From positions 149,636 through 213,635 of the forward strand of contig CANLVH010000006.1 in NCBI GenBank assembly GCA_947494545.1: 64,000 nucleotides of DNA, in the 5' to 3' direction. Position 1 is the stretch's first letter. The number at the start of each line of letters is the position of its first letter. The translations under genes and the position numbers were made by a program. Below, in pieces: positions 56,792-63,987 of this stretch. The notes under the pieces were generated by a model. The model was not told the origin of the DNA and did no database searches. It saw nothing but the letters and a program-made list of their open reading frames with translations. This DNA comes from an uncultured Mesonia sp. (lineage in GTDB: Bacteria; Bacteroidota; Bacteroidia; Flavobacteriales; Flavobacteriaceae).

Positions 56792-57712
56792 ATGAAAAAT
56801 AACAACTGGCCGGAATTGTCTTTCGAAAAAGGTAAGGAGACCTACGAAACCTTACATCTTTGGACGCAGATAATCGGAAAAATTAAACTGGAACTCAATC
56901 CCTGGATTAATCATTCCTGGCACACTACTTTAGGTGTTACTACCCACGGTTTGTCCAGCGGACCTATTTTCGCAAAGGACAAACAAGTTGAGATTGGTTT
57001 AAATTTTTTGGATCATCAATTAACTATTGTTTCCAGTGAAAACGAGAAGCAAAGTTTTGATCTCAAAAACCTAAAAGTTTCAAGTTGTTACAACAAGCTT
57101 ATCAGCTGCTTGAACGATATTGATATTGACGTTAAAATAAATACGCTACCCAACGAAATGGAAGATCCGGTTCATTTCCACGAAAACCATAGCGGCACTT
57201 ACAATGTAGAAGCTGCCATCAACTTGCATAAAGCTTTGTTGAAGGTTAATAAAGTTTTTTATGAATATCGCTCTCAATTTTCAGGCAAAAGCAGCGACGT
57301 CATGTTCTTTTGGGGGAGTTTTGATATGGTTGTTTCAAGATTTTCAGGTAAGGAAGCGCCTAAGCATCCGGGAGGATTTCCTAATCTTCCAGATTGGGTA
57401 ACCCGGGAAGCCTATTCACACGAAGTAATGAGTTGCGGTTTCTGGCCGGGCAGCGAAGGGGCGCCTTTTGCGGCATTTTACAGTTATATTTATCCGGCGC
57501 CCGATGGCTTTAAGGAAGCCGACATAAAGCCTGAAAAAGCCTATTTTCACGAAGATCTTGGCGAATTTATCCTGAAATATGAAGATGTTCAAAAAGCAGA
57601 TAATCCTGCTGAAGTATTGCTGGAGTTTCTTAACAGTAGTTACGAAAACGCTGCAAAACTCGCCAATTGGGACCGGAAGGAATTTAAATTCAATTTAGAG
57701 GAGTATAAATAG
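56792..57712 (+). CDS. DUF5996 family protein
   Basis: A 306-residue protein that I recognise as DUF5996 from WPELSFEKGKETYETLHLWT, KIKLELNPWINHSWHTTLGVT and the C-terminal GFWPGSEGAPFAAFYSYIYP. The family has no proven function; it is widespread in soil and marine bacteria and often sits beside oxidoreductases. It is cytosolic with no metal-binding motif I can name. The flavodoxin-like pseudogene starts 32 bp later. Confidence 0.86.
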   Translation: MKNNNWPELSFEKGKETYETLHLWTQIIGKIKLELNPWINHSWHTTLGVTTHGLSSGPIFAKDKQVEIGLNFLDHQLTIVSSENEKQSFDLKNLKVSSCYNKLISCLNDIDIDVKINTLPNEMEDPVHFHENHSGTYNVEAAINLHKALLKVNKVFYEYRSQFSGKSSDVMFFWGSFDMVVSRFSGKEAPKHPGGFPNLPDWVTREAYSHEVMSCGFWPGSEGAPFAAFYSYIYPAPDGFKEADIKPEKAYFHEDLGEFILKYEDVQKADNPAEVLLEFLNSSYENAAKLANWDRKEFKFNLEEYK

Positions 57713-57744
57713 GTAATTAGTCATTTCCGCAAACGTAAAAAGAT

Positions 57745-58448
57745 ATGCAAAAACCAGATTTCAGTAATTTGAGAGCCGTTTATGTGAACTGCACTTTAAA
57801 AAAGTCGCCAAAGCAAAGTCATACCGCAACTTTGATGGAGGTCTCCAAAAAAATTATGAAAACCGAAAATGTCAAATTAGATGAAATACGCTTAGTTGAT
57901 CATCCGGTTGCCAGCGGCGTATATCCAGATATGACCGAATACGGGTGGGAAGAAGATGCGTGGCCTTCCTTATTTGACAGGATTATTAATGCTGATATTC
58001 TGATAATTGGCACACCGATTTGGCTGGGTGAAAAATCTTCTGAAGCACAAAAACTGATCGAAAGATTATACGCTATGAGCGGAAAAACCAACGATAAAGG
58101 TCAGTATATTTTCTACGGAAAAGAGGCGGCTGTATCGTAACCGGAAATGAAGATGGTATAAAACATTGCGGGATGGGCATCTTGTACTCGCTTCAGCATA
58201 TTGGATATTCCATTCCGCCACAAGCCGATTGCGGTTGGATTGGTGAAGTTGGCCCCGGCCCCAGTTATGGCGATATAGAATGGAAAGGAGAAGAATTAAA
58301 TTCACCGGCAGGTTTTGATTCAGATTTTACCCAAAAAAACACCAAGTTTATGACCTATAATTTGCTTCATCTTGCAGCTATGCTGAAGGCAAATAATGGA
58401 TATCCCAATTTTGGGAATTCACAAGAATATTGGAATAAAAAAGCATAA
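57745..58448 (+). pseudogene. Flavodoxin-fold NAD(P)H oxidoreductase, frameshifted
   Basis: The first frame (57745 to about 58125) reads a flavodoxin-like protein with VNCTLKKSPKQSHTATLM and ILIIGTPIWLGE. It ends early at a TAA at 58138. The second frame, entered at about 58125 with GGCIVTGNEDGIKHC, continues to 58448 with GYSIPPQADCGWIG and GPGPSYGD, the normal C-terminal half. A single missing G in a GAG(G)GCGGC stretch would restore an enzyme of about 235 residues. Either a recent mutation or a sequencing error explains it. Both halves are otherwise undamaged. Confidence 0.88.
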
Positions 58449-58462
58449 AAAAACTAAAAATT

Positions 58463-58747
58463 ATGGCAAAAATAGAACGAGAAGATAACGGAAAAAAAGG
58501 TCGATTTATCATTTATGAAAATAATGAAGAAGCCGGGGAAATGACGTTTACCTGGGCGGGGAAAGAAAAATTTATCATCGACCATACGGGAGTAAAAGAA
58601 AAATATGGCGGACAGGGTTTTGCAAAGCAACTGGTAATGGCCGGTGTGGAGTACGCACGGGAGAATGACTTAAAAATCATTCCGCTTTGTCCTTACGCAA
58701 AACGCAGGTTTGAAAAAGATGAAAGCATAAGGGACGTTTTAGCGTAA
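58463..58747 (+). CDS. Small GNAT-type N-acetyltransferase
   Basis: A 94-residue protein with the acetyl-CoA-binding GGQGFAKQLVMAGVEYA helix and the C-terminal LKIIPLCPYAKRRFEKD segment. It matches the minimal YjdJ/GtnA-like GNAT fold of about 95 residues. Substrate unknown; tiny GNATs like this sometimes act as antioxidant or toxin-like modifiers. It lies 15 bp after the flavodoxin pseudogene, so it may be in the same transcript. Confidence 0.86.
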   Translation: MAKIEREDNGKKGRFIIYENNEEAGEMTFTWAGKEKFIIDHTGVKEKYGGQGFAKQLVMAGVEYARENDLKIIPLCPYAKRRFEKDESIRDVLA

Positions 58748-58755
58748 TCTTAATC

Positions 58756-58850
58756 TCGTGGTGAGACACCTTAAGCAAGTTTTTGTCACCTTGAGCGCAG
58801 TCGAAAGGTGAAACAAAAACGTCTCGACTGTCCATCAAAACGATTTTCTA
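58756..58850. repeat. REP-like palindromic element
   Basis: GTCACCTTGAGCGCAGTCGA at 58785-58804 is the core of the repeat, followed by AAAGG and a degenerate inverse, GTCTCGACTGTCCATC, at 58821-58836. A related GAGACACCTTAAGC lies just upstream. Similar cores occur at 24951 and 63939. Confidence 0.65.
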
Positions 58851-58931
58851 GAATTGGTTTATGTCTGCTAAATGCAGATAAACAGGCTCGATGGAGAAAT
58901 TTTAATTCAAGATAAGTACAAAAACAAAAAT

Positions 58932-59825
58932 ATGTCTAACACCCAATTAATAATAGAAGAACGCGCTGCCGATATCGGGAACTTTATGGTGGGACGTCTA
59001 TTGCCTTTCCGACAAAAAAGAAGTGTTGGCCCCTTTTCATTTATCGATCATATGGGACCGGCCGAAATGGATAAGGACACGAATCTGGATGTGGCACCCC
59101 ATCCTCATATTGGTTTATCTACCCTCACCTATTTGTTTGAAGGTTCCATTCAGCATAAAGACAGTTTGGGTTCCGATATTGAAATTAAACCCGGTGCGGT
59201 TAATTGGATGACCGCAGGAAAAGGCGTGGTTCATTCAGAAAGAACCCCCGAATATTTACGAAATAAAGCAAAATCCTTACACGGCTTACAGATTTGGGTT
59301 GCACTGCCCAAAAGTTTAGAGCAATCTGAACCCAGTTTTTCGCATATTGAAGAAAAAGATATTCCGCATTGGAAAGAACAAGGAGTGCAATTTAAATTGA
59401 TTGCGGGAAAGGCTTTTGATAAAAAATCACCCGTGCCTGTACACAGCGAATTGTATTTTATAGAAATTAAAAGCGACCACAAACAGCAAATCGATATAGG
59501 CGATGATCTTTATGGCGAAAGTGCTTTGTATATTTTGGAAGGTAGTATCAATGCCGACGGACATAACTACGGAAACAAACAAATTCTCGTCTCCAAGGAT
59601 AGTACGCTTTGTTCCTTTGAAATGGAGCCAAACACCACTATTTATATTTTTGGCGGCACCCCTTTTGATGAGGAACGTTATATCCATTGGAACTTTGTGA
59701 ATTCTGATAAAGAAGTGATTGAAAAAGCCAAAAAAGATTGGGAGAATCAGAATTTGGAAGCTTTTCCAAAAGTGGTTGGAGATGAGGAAGAATATGTACC
59801 CTTGCCAAAACCGCGTATTCGATGA
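58932..59825 (+). CDS. Pirin family protein (second copy)
   Basis: I chose the ATG at 58932 (MSNTQLIIEERAADIGNF); an in-frame ATG at 58872 adds 20 residues without family support. The 297-residue protein has the pirin metal site His57, His59 (APHPHIGL), His101 and Glu103 (VVHSER), numbered as in human pirin. A quercetinase-like dioxygenase or redox sensor role is possible. It follows the REP-like element and is 63 bp before the third pirin gene. Confidence 0.93.
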   Translation: MSNTQLIIEERAADIGNFMVGRLLPFRQKRSVGPFSFIDHMGPAEMDKDTNLDVAPHPHIGLSTLTYLFEGSIQHKDSLGSDIEIKPGAVNWMTAGKGVVHSERTPEYLRNKAKSLHGLQIWVALPKSLEQSEPSFSHIEEKDIPHWKEQGVQFKLIAGKAFDKKSPVPVHSELYFIEIKSDHKQQIDIGDDLYGESALYILEGSINADGHNYGNKQILVSKDSTLCSFEMEPNTTIYIFGGTPFDEERYIHWNFVNSDKEVIEKAKKDWENQNLEAFPKVVGDEEEYVPLPKPRIR

Positions 59826-59888
59826 AAACAGGAAGATTGGAAGCCTTTTAGTGAGTTATATTAATATTATTAAATGAAATAAAGAATT

Positions 59889-60608
59889 ATGAAAACAGTA
59901 CTTCACAAAGCAGATTCAAGAGGAGATGCTAATCACGGCTGGCTACATTCAAAACACAGTTTCAGTTTTGCAAATTATCACAATCCCGAACGGATGAATT
60001 TTGGAGTGCTTCGCGTGCTTAACGATGATACCGTTTCAGAAAGTATGGGCTTTGGCACCCATCCGCATAGGGATATGGAAATAGTTTCCATTCCGCTGGA
60101 AGGCGATTTGAAACACAAGGATAATATGGGGAACGAGACCATTATCAAAGAAGGTGATATCCAGGTGATGAGTGCGGGTACCGGCGTCATGCATTCCGAA
60201 TATAACAACAATCCCGATAAACCGGTAAAATTCTTACAGATTTGGATTATTCCGAACAAAATGAGCGTTGAACCTCGTTACGACCAAATCACCATATCAG
60301 AAAATGCAAAACCCAATGACTTTCAACAAATCTTATCGCCCAATAAAGACGATGCAGGGGTTTGGATTTATCAAAATTCCTGGTTTCATCTGGCTAATTT
60401 TGATAAGAGAAATTCAAAAGAATATAAGCTGAAAAAAGAGGGCAAAGGCGTCTATGTTTTTATCCTGGAAGGCAAAGCTAAAATCGGCGATCAGGTTTTG
60501 GAAAAAAGGGACGCATTGGGAATAAGTGAAACGGATTCCTTTAAACTGGAAGCGCTTGAAAATTCTAAAATACTTCTAATGGAAGTCCCCATGGAGCTAC
60601 CGGCTTAA
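59889..60608 (+). CDS. YhaK-type pirin-like bicupin protein
   Basis: A 239-residue protein of the shorter YhaK/YhhW branch. It begins with the branch-specific ADSRGDANHGWLHSKHSFSF. Metal ligands His58, His60 (GTHPHRD), His102 and Glu104 (MHSEYN) are present. YhhW of E. coli degrades quercetin and YhaK responds to reactive oxygen and chlorine in published work; either role could apply. It is the third pirin-type gene in the region. Confidence 0.92.
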   Translation: MKTVLHKADSRGDANHGWLHSKHSFSFANYHNPERMNFGVLRVLNDDTVSESMGFGTHPHRDMEIVSIPLEGDLKHKDNMGNETIIKEGDIQVMSAGTGVMHSEYNNNPDKPVKFLQIWIIPNKMSVEPRYDQITISENAKPNDFQQILSPNKDDAGVWIYQNSWFHLANFDKRNSKEYKLKKEGKGVYVFILEGKAKIGDQVLEKRDALGISETDSFKLEALENSKILLMEVPMELPA

Positions 60609-60685
60609 ATGCGGAATGAGAATTGATCTATAGCCTTTTTAAGCACCAATATTATTTATTATCGAACTTAAAAATAAACTAGAAA

Positions 60686-61027
60686 ATGATTAAAAAAATT
60701 TTTGCAATAGGAATGCTAACCGCAACGGTATTTATTTCCTGTAAGGATAACCAAAATCAAAAAAATACAGATTCATCCAATACAGAACAAACAGCTTCCA
60801 AAGATGTGGTTACCCAATCTTTGACCAATAATGACGGCGAAACCATTGAGTTGCCTTTTGATAATTCAGAAGGAACGGCAACCGTAAATTTTAAAGGAGA
60901 AACCATTGTTTTGGAATAACAAAAATCAGCTTCAGGAATTTGGTATAAAAATGACCAATATGAGTTGCGCGGAAAAGGAGATAATTATATGCTGATGAAA
61001 GAGGGAGAGACCATTTTTGAGAATTAG
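60686..61027 (+). pseudogene. MliC-like lysozyme-inhibitor lipoprotein with an in-frame TAA
   Basis: The first 77 codons give a lipoprotein signal ending FISC (Cys19), a Thr/Ser-rich linker and the start of an MliC-type domain (GETIELPFDNSEG, TVNFKGETIVLE). A TAA at 60917-60919 stops it. The same frame then runs 35 more codons, with SASGIWYKNDQYELRGKGDN and ETIFEN, to a TAG at 61025. This matches the second half of MliC-type domains, such as SGSGARYSDGKYEWWTKGD in E. coli. MliC proteins block C-type lysozyme. One nonsense change is the only defect visible. Confidence 0.8.
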
Positions 61028-61165
61028 GATTACATAAATTTCATAAATATTAAAGTCAGAGTTATGATTTCTACACTTTTTAAGAACATCCTTATTTCCT
61101 AAAATATCCTTAATAGCTTAGGAAAATAGCATTAATTAACTTATAATTAAACAAATACAAGAATT

Positions 61166-61720
61166 ATGAGAAAATATAAAATTGCAGTAATCGTAGGAAG
61201 TCTTCGTAAAGAATCTTTCAACTTAAAAACAGCCAAAGAAATGATGGCAATGACGCCAGATTCTCTTTCTATGGAGCTTCTTGACATATCGGGACTGCCG
61301 TGGTTTAATGAAGATTTAGAAGAAAATCCGCCGCAAGAATGGGTAGCACTCCGTGAAAAAATTCAGGATGCAGACGGACTTTTATTTTTTACTCCGGAAT
61401 ATAACCGCTCCGTTCCCGGGGTGTTAAAAAATGCCCTTGATGTTGGTTCTCGTCCTTACGGGGAAAATTCCTGGGACGGAAAACCGGCAGCCATCGTTAG
61501 TGTTTCCATTGGTGCTATTAGTGGCTTTGGAGCCAATCACCATCTACGTCAATCTTTAGTTTTTGTAAATGTGCCTACTATGGCGCAACCCGAAGCTTAT
61601 ATTGGCGGAGCGGCCGAGCTTTTTGACGATAATGGAAAACTCACTAATGATTCGACTAAAGACTTCTTAAAATCTTATATGGAAGCTTTCGAGAAATGGG
61701 TGCATACCAACGCTAAGTAA
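61166..61720 (+). CDS. NADPH-dependent FMN reductase (second copy)
   Basis: A 184-residue flavodoxin-fold oxidoreductase with FMN loop VIVGSLRKESFNLKTAKEM and FFTPEYNRSVPGVLKNALDV. It is close to quinone- or chromate-reducing enzymes such as ChrR/YieF. It shares its role class, but not close sequence, with the gene at 55128. It is followed 63 bp later by the exported YceI gene. Confidence 0.93.
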   Translation: MRKYKIAVIVGSLRKESFNLKTAKEMMAMTPDSLSMELLDISGLPWFNEDLEENPPQEWVALREKIQDADGLLFFTPEYNRSVPGVLKNALDVGSRPYGENSWDGKPAAIVSVSIGAISGFGANHHLRQSLVFVNVPTMAQPEAYIGGAAELFDDNGKLTNDSTKDFLKSYMEAFEKWVHTNAK

Positions 61721-61783
61721 TAAAATCATCAAATTTCAGTAAAATTAACTTCAATTATTTTTTAACGAATAAAATTAACTACA

Positions 61784-62353
61784 ATGAAAAATATTATAAC
61801 TTTAGTAGCAGTACTCCTCTTATCGGTAGGTAGTTTTGCACAAACACAATGGAAGGTAGATCCAAACCATTCCTCGCTAAATTTTAACATTGAACATTCG
61901 GGGATAAGTATGGTAAACGGAAAATTTATGGATTATACCGGAAGTTTAACCACAAACGGCGATGCGTTAACCGATGCCAATTTTGATTTTACCGTAAAAA
62001 TAGAAAGTATCAATACTAATGTGGAAAGAAGAGATAACCACTTGAAAAGTGCTGATTTTTTTGAGGTGGAAAAGTATCCGGAAATGACTTTTAAAAGCAC
62101 TAAAATTTTAGCTACCGGCAAACCAGATAAATATTTATTGTATGGCGAATTGACGATTAAAGGCATTACAAAAGATGTCATTTTTGATGTACATTATGGC
62201 GGAACAATAAAAAATGATCAAGGAGAAAAATTGGGATTAAAGGCGGAAACCACTATCAACAGGTTTGATTATAACATAGATTATGACCCAACCGGCGCTG
62301 CCGTTGGAAAAGAAGTAAACATTGTAGCCCACTTACAATTTGCAAAGCAGTGA
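61784..62353 (+). CDS. YceI family protein with signal peptide
   Basis: A 189-residue exported YceI domain. The signal peptide is MKNIITLVAVLLLSVGSFAQ, then WKVDPNHSSLNFNIEHSGIS, ERRDNHLKSADFFEVEKYP and the TIKGITKDVIFDVHYGG strand. It is predicted periplasmic, in contrast to the first YceI copy at 53487. Both may carry lipophilic quinone or isoprenoid molecules. A broken gene fragment begins 9 bp later. Confidence 0.93.
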   Translation: MKNIITLVAVLLLSVGSFAQTQWKVDPNHSSLNFNIEHSGISMVNGKFMDYTGSLTTNGDALTDANFDFTVKIESINTNVERRDNHLKSADFFEVEKYPEMTFKSTKILATGKPDKYLLYGELTIKGITKDVIFDVHYGGTIKNDQGEKLGLKAETTINRFDYNIDYDPTGAAVGKEVNIVAHLQFAKQ

Positions 62354-62362
62354 GCTTTGGCT

Positions 62363-62473
62363 ATGGAAAATTCAGCGAAAAAAGTAGTTGATAAGATGTT
62401 GTAGGTCTTTAATAGTGGCGATGTAAAGAAATTAGTAGGAACATTGTCGGCATCGATTAAGCTCAATGTGTGA
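62363..62473 (+). pseudogene. Possible SnoaL/NTF2-like gene fragment with an in-frame stop
   Basis: The + frame reads MENSAKKVVDKML, then TAG at 62402-62404, then VFNSGDVKKLVGTLSASIK and a TGA at 62471-62473. The VDKMLxVFNSGD pattern resembles the N-terminus of SnoaL-like or ester-cyclase domains. The rest of such a domain is missing. It abuts the truncated catalase on the other strand. This call is weak and rests on one short motif. Confidence 0.35.
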
Positions 62474-62478
62474 CTACC

Positions 62479-63069
62479 CTAACCGTTCATATTACGGTAA
62501 GATTTAGGGATTCCGCGTTCACTCATGGTAATGGTAACCTGATGTAATGCTTCGGGCAACAGGGTCCAAAAATCCCAGTTATGGTTGGCATTTCTCAAGT
62601 TGGTTTTTGGGTCTCTTTTTACTGCTTTATTAAGATCGGGGAAACGGTAAGGATCGCGTAAAAAGAAAACAGGTGTATTGTTACCTGTTAGATCCCAATT
62701 TCCTTCTTCGGTATAAAATTTAATGGCAAAATCTCTAATGTCGCGCTCGGCATCGGCAGCACCACGTTCGCCAGCCACGGTAGAAAAGCGTACAAACACA
62801 TCGGTTTCTTTTCCTATTTCTGAAAATAGTTTTGCCCTGCTGAATCTGGAAATATCGTGGGTAACTTTAAAAGTTCCAGATGCTCCCGAGTCTTTAGCGT
62901 GCATTCTTCTTTCGGGTGTTACTTTTCTATCAAAATGCGCCAATTTTTCCAGAAACCAAAAGTCTTCCAGAAGCATCGGGCCTCTTTTTTCTGCTGTTTT
63001 AACGTTTTGGTTTTCCGCTATCGGTCTGCCCGATACCGAAAACAATTTCTTTTTGTTTCCTGATTTAGT
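62479..63069 (-). pseudogene. katA: Catalase, truncated N-terminal fragment
   Basis: The fragment reads 188 residues from a TTG at 63045, plus eight in-frame upstream codons, with no ATG in frame. It contains the distal-heme His segment [34 protein letters not shown], and the [19 protein letters not shown] region with its heme-site Asn. It ends at TAG right after SYRNMNG. Monofunctional catalases are about 480 residues or more, so over half is missing, including the proximal heme Tyr and the NADPH region. The product cannot be active. Confidence 0.9.
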
Positions 63070-63384
63070 TTAAATAGGTAGAACACCTTTAATGTTATTC
63101 TTTTGTTTACTGAAGGTCGCAGTAAATTTATACTTGGAATCTTCGCAATTATAGTTTCGTTTTTAGAATACTGGTTTTTTCCGTAAAGTGCCGCTACTTC
63201 ATCTTATTAATAATATAGTTCCTTAAAAATACATGATTTTCGCCAACTGAAAAATTTTAATGACCAGCTACAAGAAGCGTGTGGATGAAAAAGCAAGATT
63301 ATTTACCTTTGGAAATGAAAAGATATAATAAAAATGTTTTTCAAACCTATTTATAGGAATTAACATTTTCAGTTTTCCCACAAG
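63070..63384. other. Intergenic region of 315 bp
   Basis: Upstream of the catalase fragment and downstream of the cupin gene. It contains one TTCCGTAAAG motif (63179-63188) and no gene I can support. A 22-codon reading frame near 63260 has no family resemblance. Confidence 0.55.
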
Positions 63385-63681
63385 TTATTTAAAAAACTGA
63401 AATTCGATATTTTTAGGCATAAAATGAATTCCTTTAAAATCTGTTTCAGCTTTAATTTGATGCTCGACATTTGGCGGCACTATAAAAGCGTCTCCTTGTT
63501 TTAAGACCTTATCTTCCTCATATATGTTTAGCGTGCATTTACCTTCTTGCACAAAGAGAATTGATTCCATATTAGCTAAATGCTTCGGCAACAAATCGCC
63601 ATTCTTAGCTTGCATTTGCTTAGCTACGAGTGATTTGCCGGCGGCAAGTGATCTAACTTTGGGCTGCGTTACTTTTTTCAT
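63385..63681 (-). CDS. Small single-domain cupin protein
   Basis: A 98-residue cupin. LPKHLANMESILFVQEGKCTLNIYEE and KQGDAFIVPPNVEHQIKA form the two cupin motifs. The usual HxH pair of the first motif is reduced to one His (PKH), with His in the second motif (VEHQIKA), so metal binding is uncertain. It closes the redox/cupin group on the opposite strand. Function unknown. Confidence 0.82.
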   Translation of the reverse strand: MKKVTQPKVRSLAAGKSLVAKQMQAKNGDLLPKHLANMESILFVQEGKCTLNIYEEDKVLKQGDAFIVPPNVEHQIKAETDFKGIHFMPKNIEFQFFK

Positions 63682-63886
63682 AATTTACAATTATTTTCCT
63701 AGCTGAAATATAATCATAATTTTAGGATTCAGCTAATTTGCTGGTGTTTAGAGATTTCTAAAAAATTTAATTCGTAAAGGTTTAAAAAAAACGTTTTAAA
63801 AAGTATTTACGATTAATTTCCTTTTTGAATGTCCATATAAGGAATTATCGTCTACAAATTAAATTAGTGTTTACATTATTGAAAAC

Positions 63887-63917
63887 AAAAAAAGCCCCTC
63901 ATTTCTGAAGAGCTTTC
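63887..63917 (-). terminator. Minus-strand rho-independent terminator
   Basis: On the minus strand AAAGCTCTTC and GAGGGGCTTT pair over 10 bp, allowing G-U pairs, and are followed by seven T residues. It directly follows the tRNA-like 3' end, as expected for a tRNA transcript. Confidence 0.7.
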
Positions 63918-63921
63918 TTAT

Positions 63922-63987
63922 TGGTGCGGGCGGAGAGACTCCCTTCGACTCGTTCCTCGCTCAGGATAAACTTCTCGCCTCTCCGCC
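63922..63987 (-). other. tRNA-like 3' end interrupted by a REP-like sequence
   Basis: Read on the minus strand, CTCTC-CGCCCGC-A-CCA has the order T-stem 3' side, acceptor 3' strand, discriminator and CCA. The T-stem partner GAGAG is present, but between the two strands there are about 41 bases instead of a 7-base T-loop. These contain TATCCTGAGCGAGGAACGAG, a REP-like sequence. The nine bases GGCGGAGAG and CTCTCCGCC are also a perfect inverted repeat. It could be a broken tRNA, a tRNA-derived repeat, or a REP element that resembles one. The rest lies beyond the window. Confidence 0.45.

Noticed and set aside
4470..61027. A reassigned genetic code (TAA read as an amino acid) to explain the two in-frame stops
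   Set aside because: Most genes here end in TAA at the expected family length, so TAA is a normal stop in this genome; only gene-specific readthrough remains possible.
63263..63331. A 22-codon reading frame beginning MTSYKKRVDEKA
   Set aside because: Too short, no family match, and no promoter or terminator around it; chance is the likeliest explanation.
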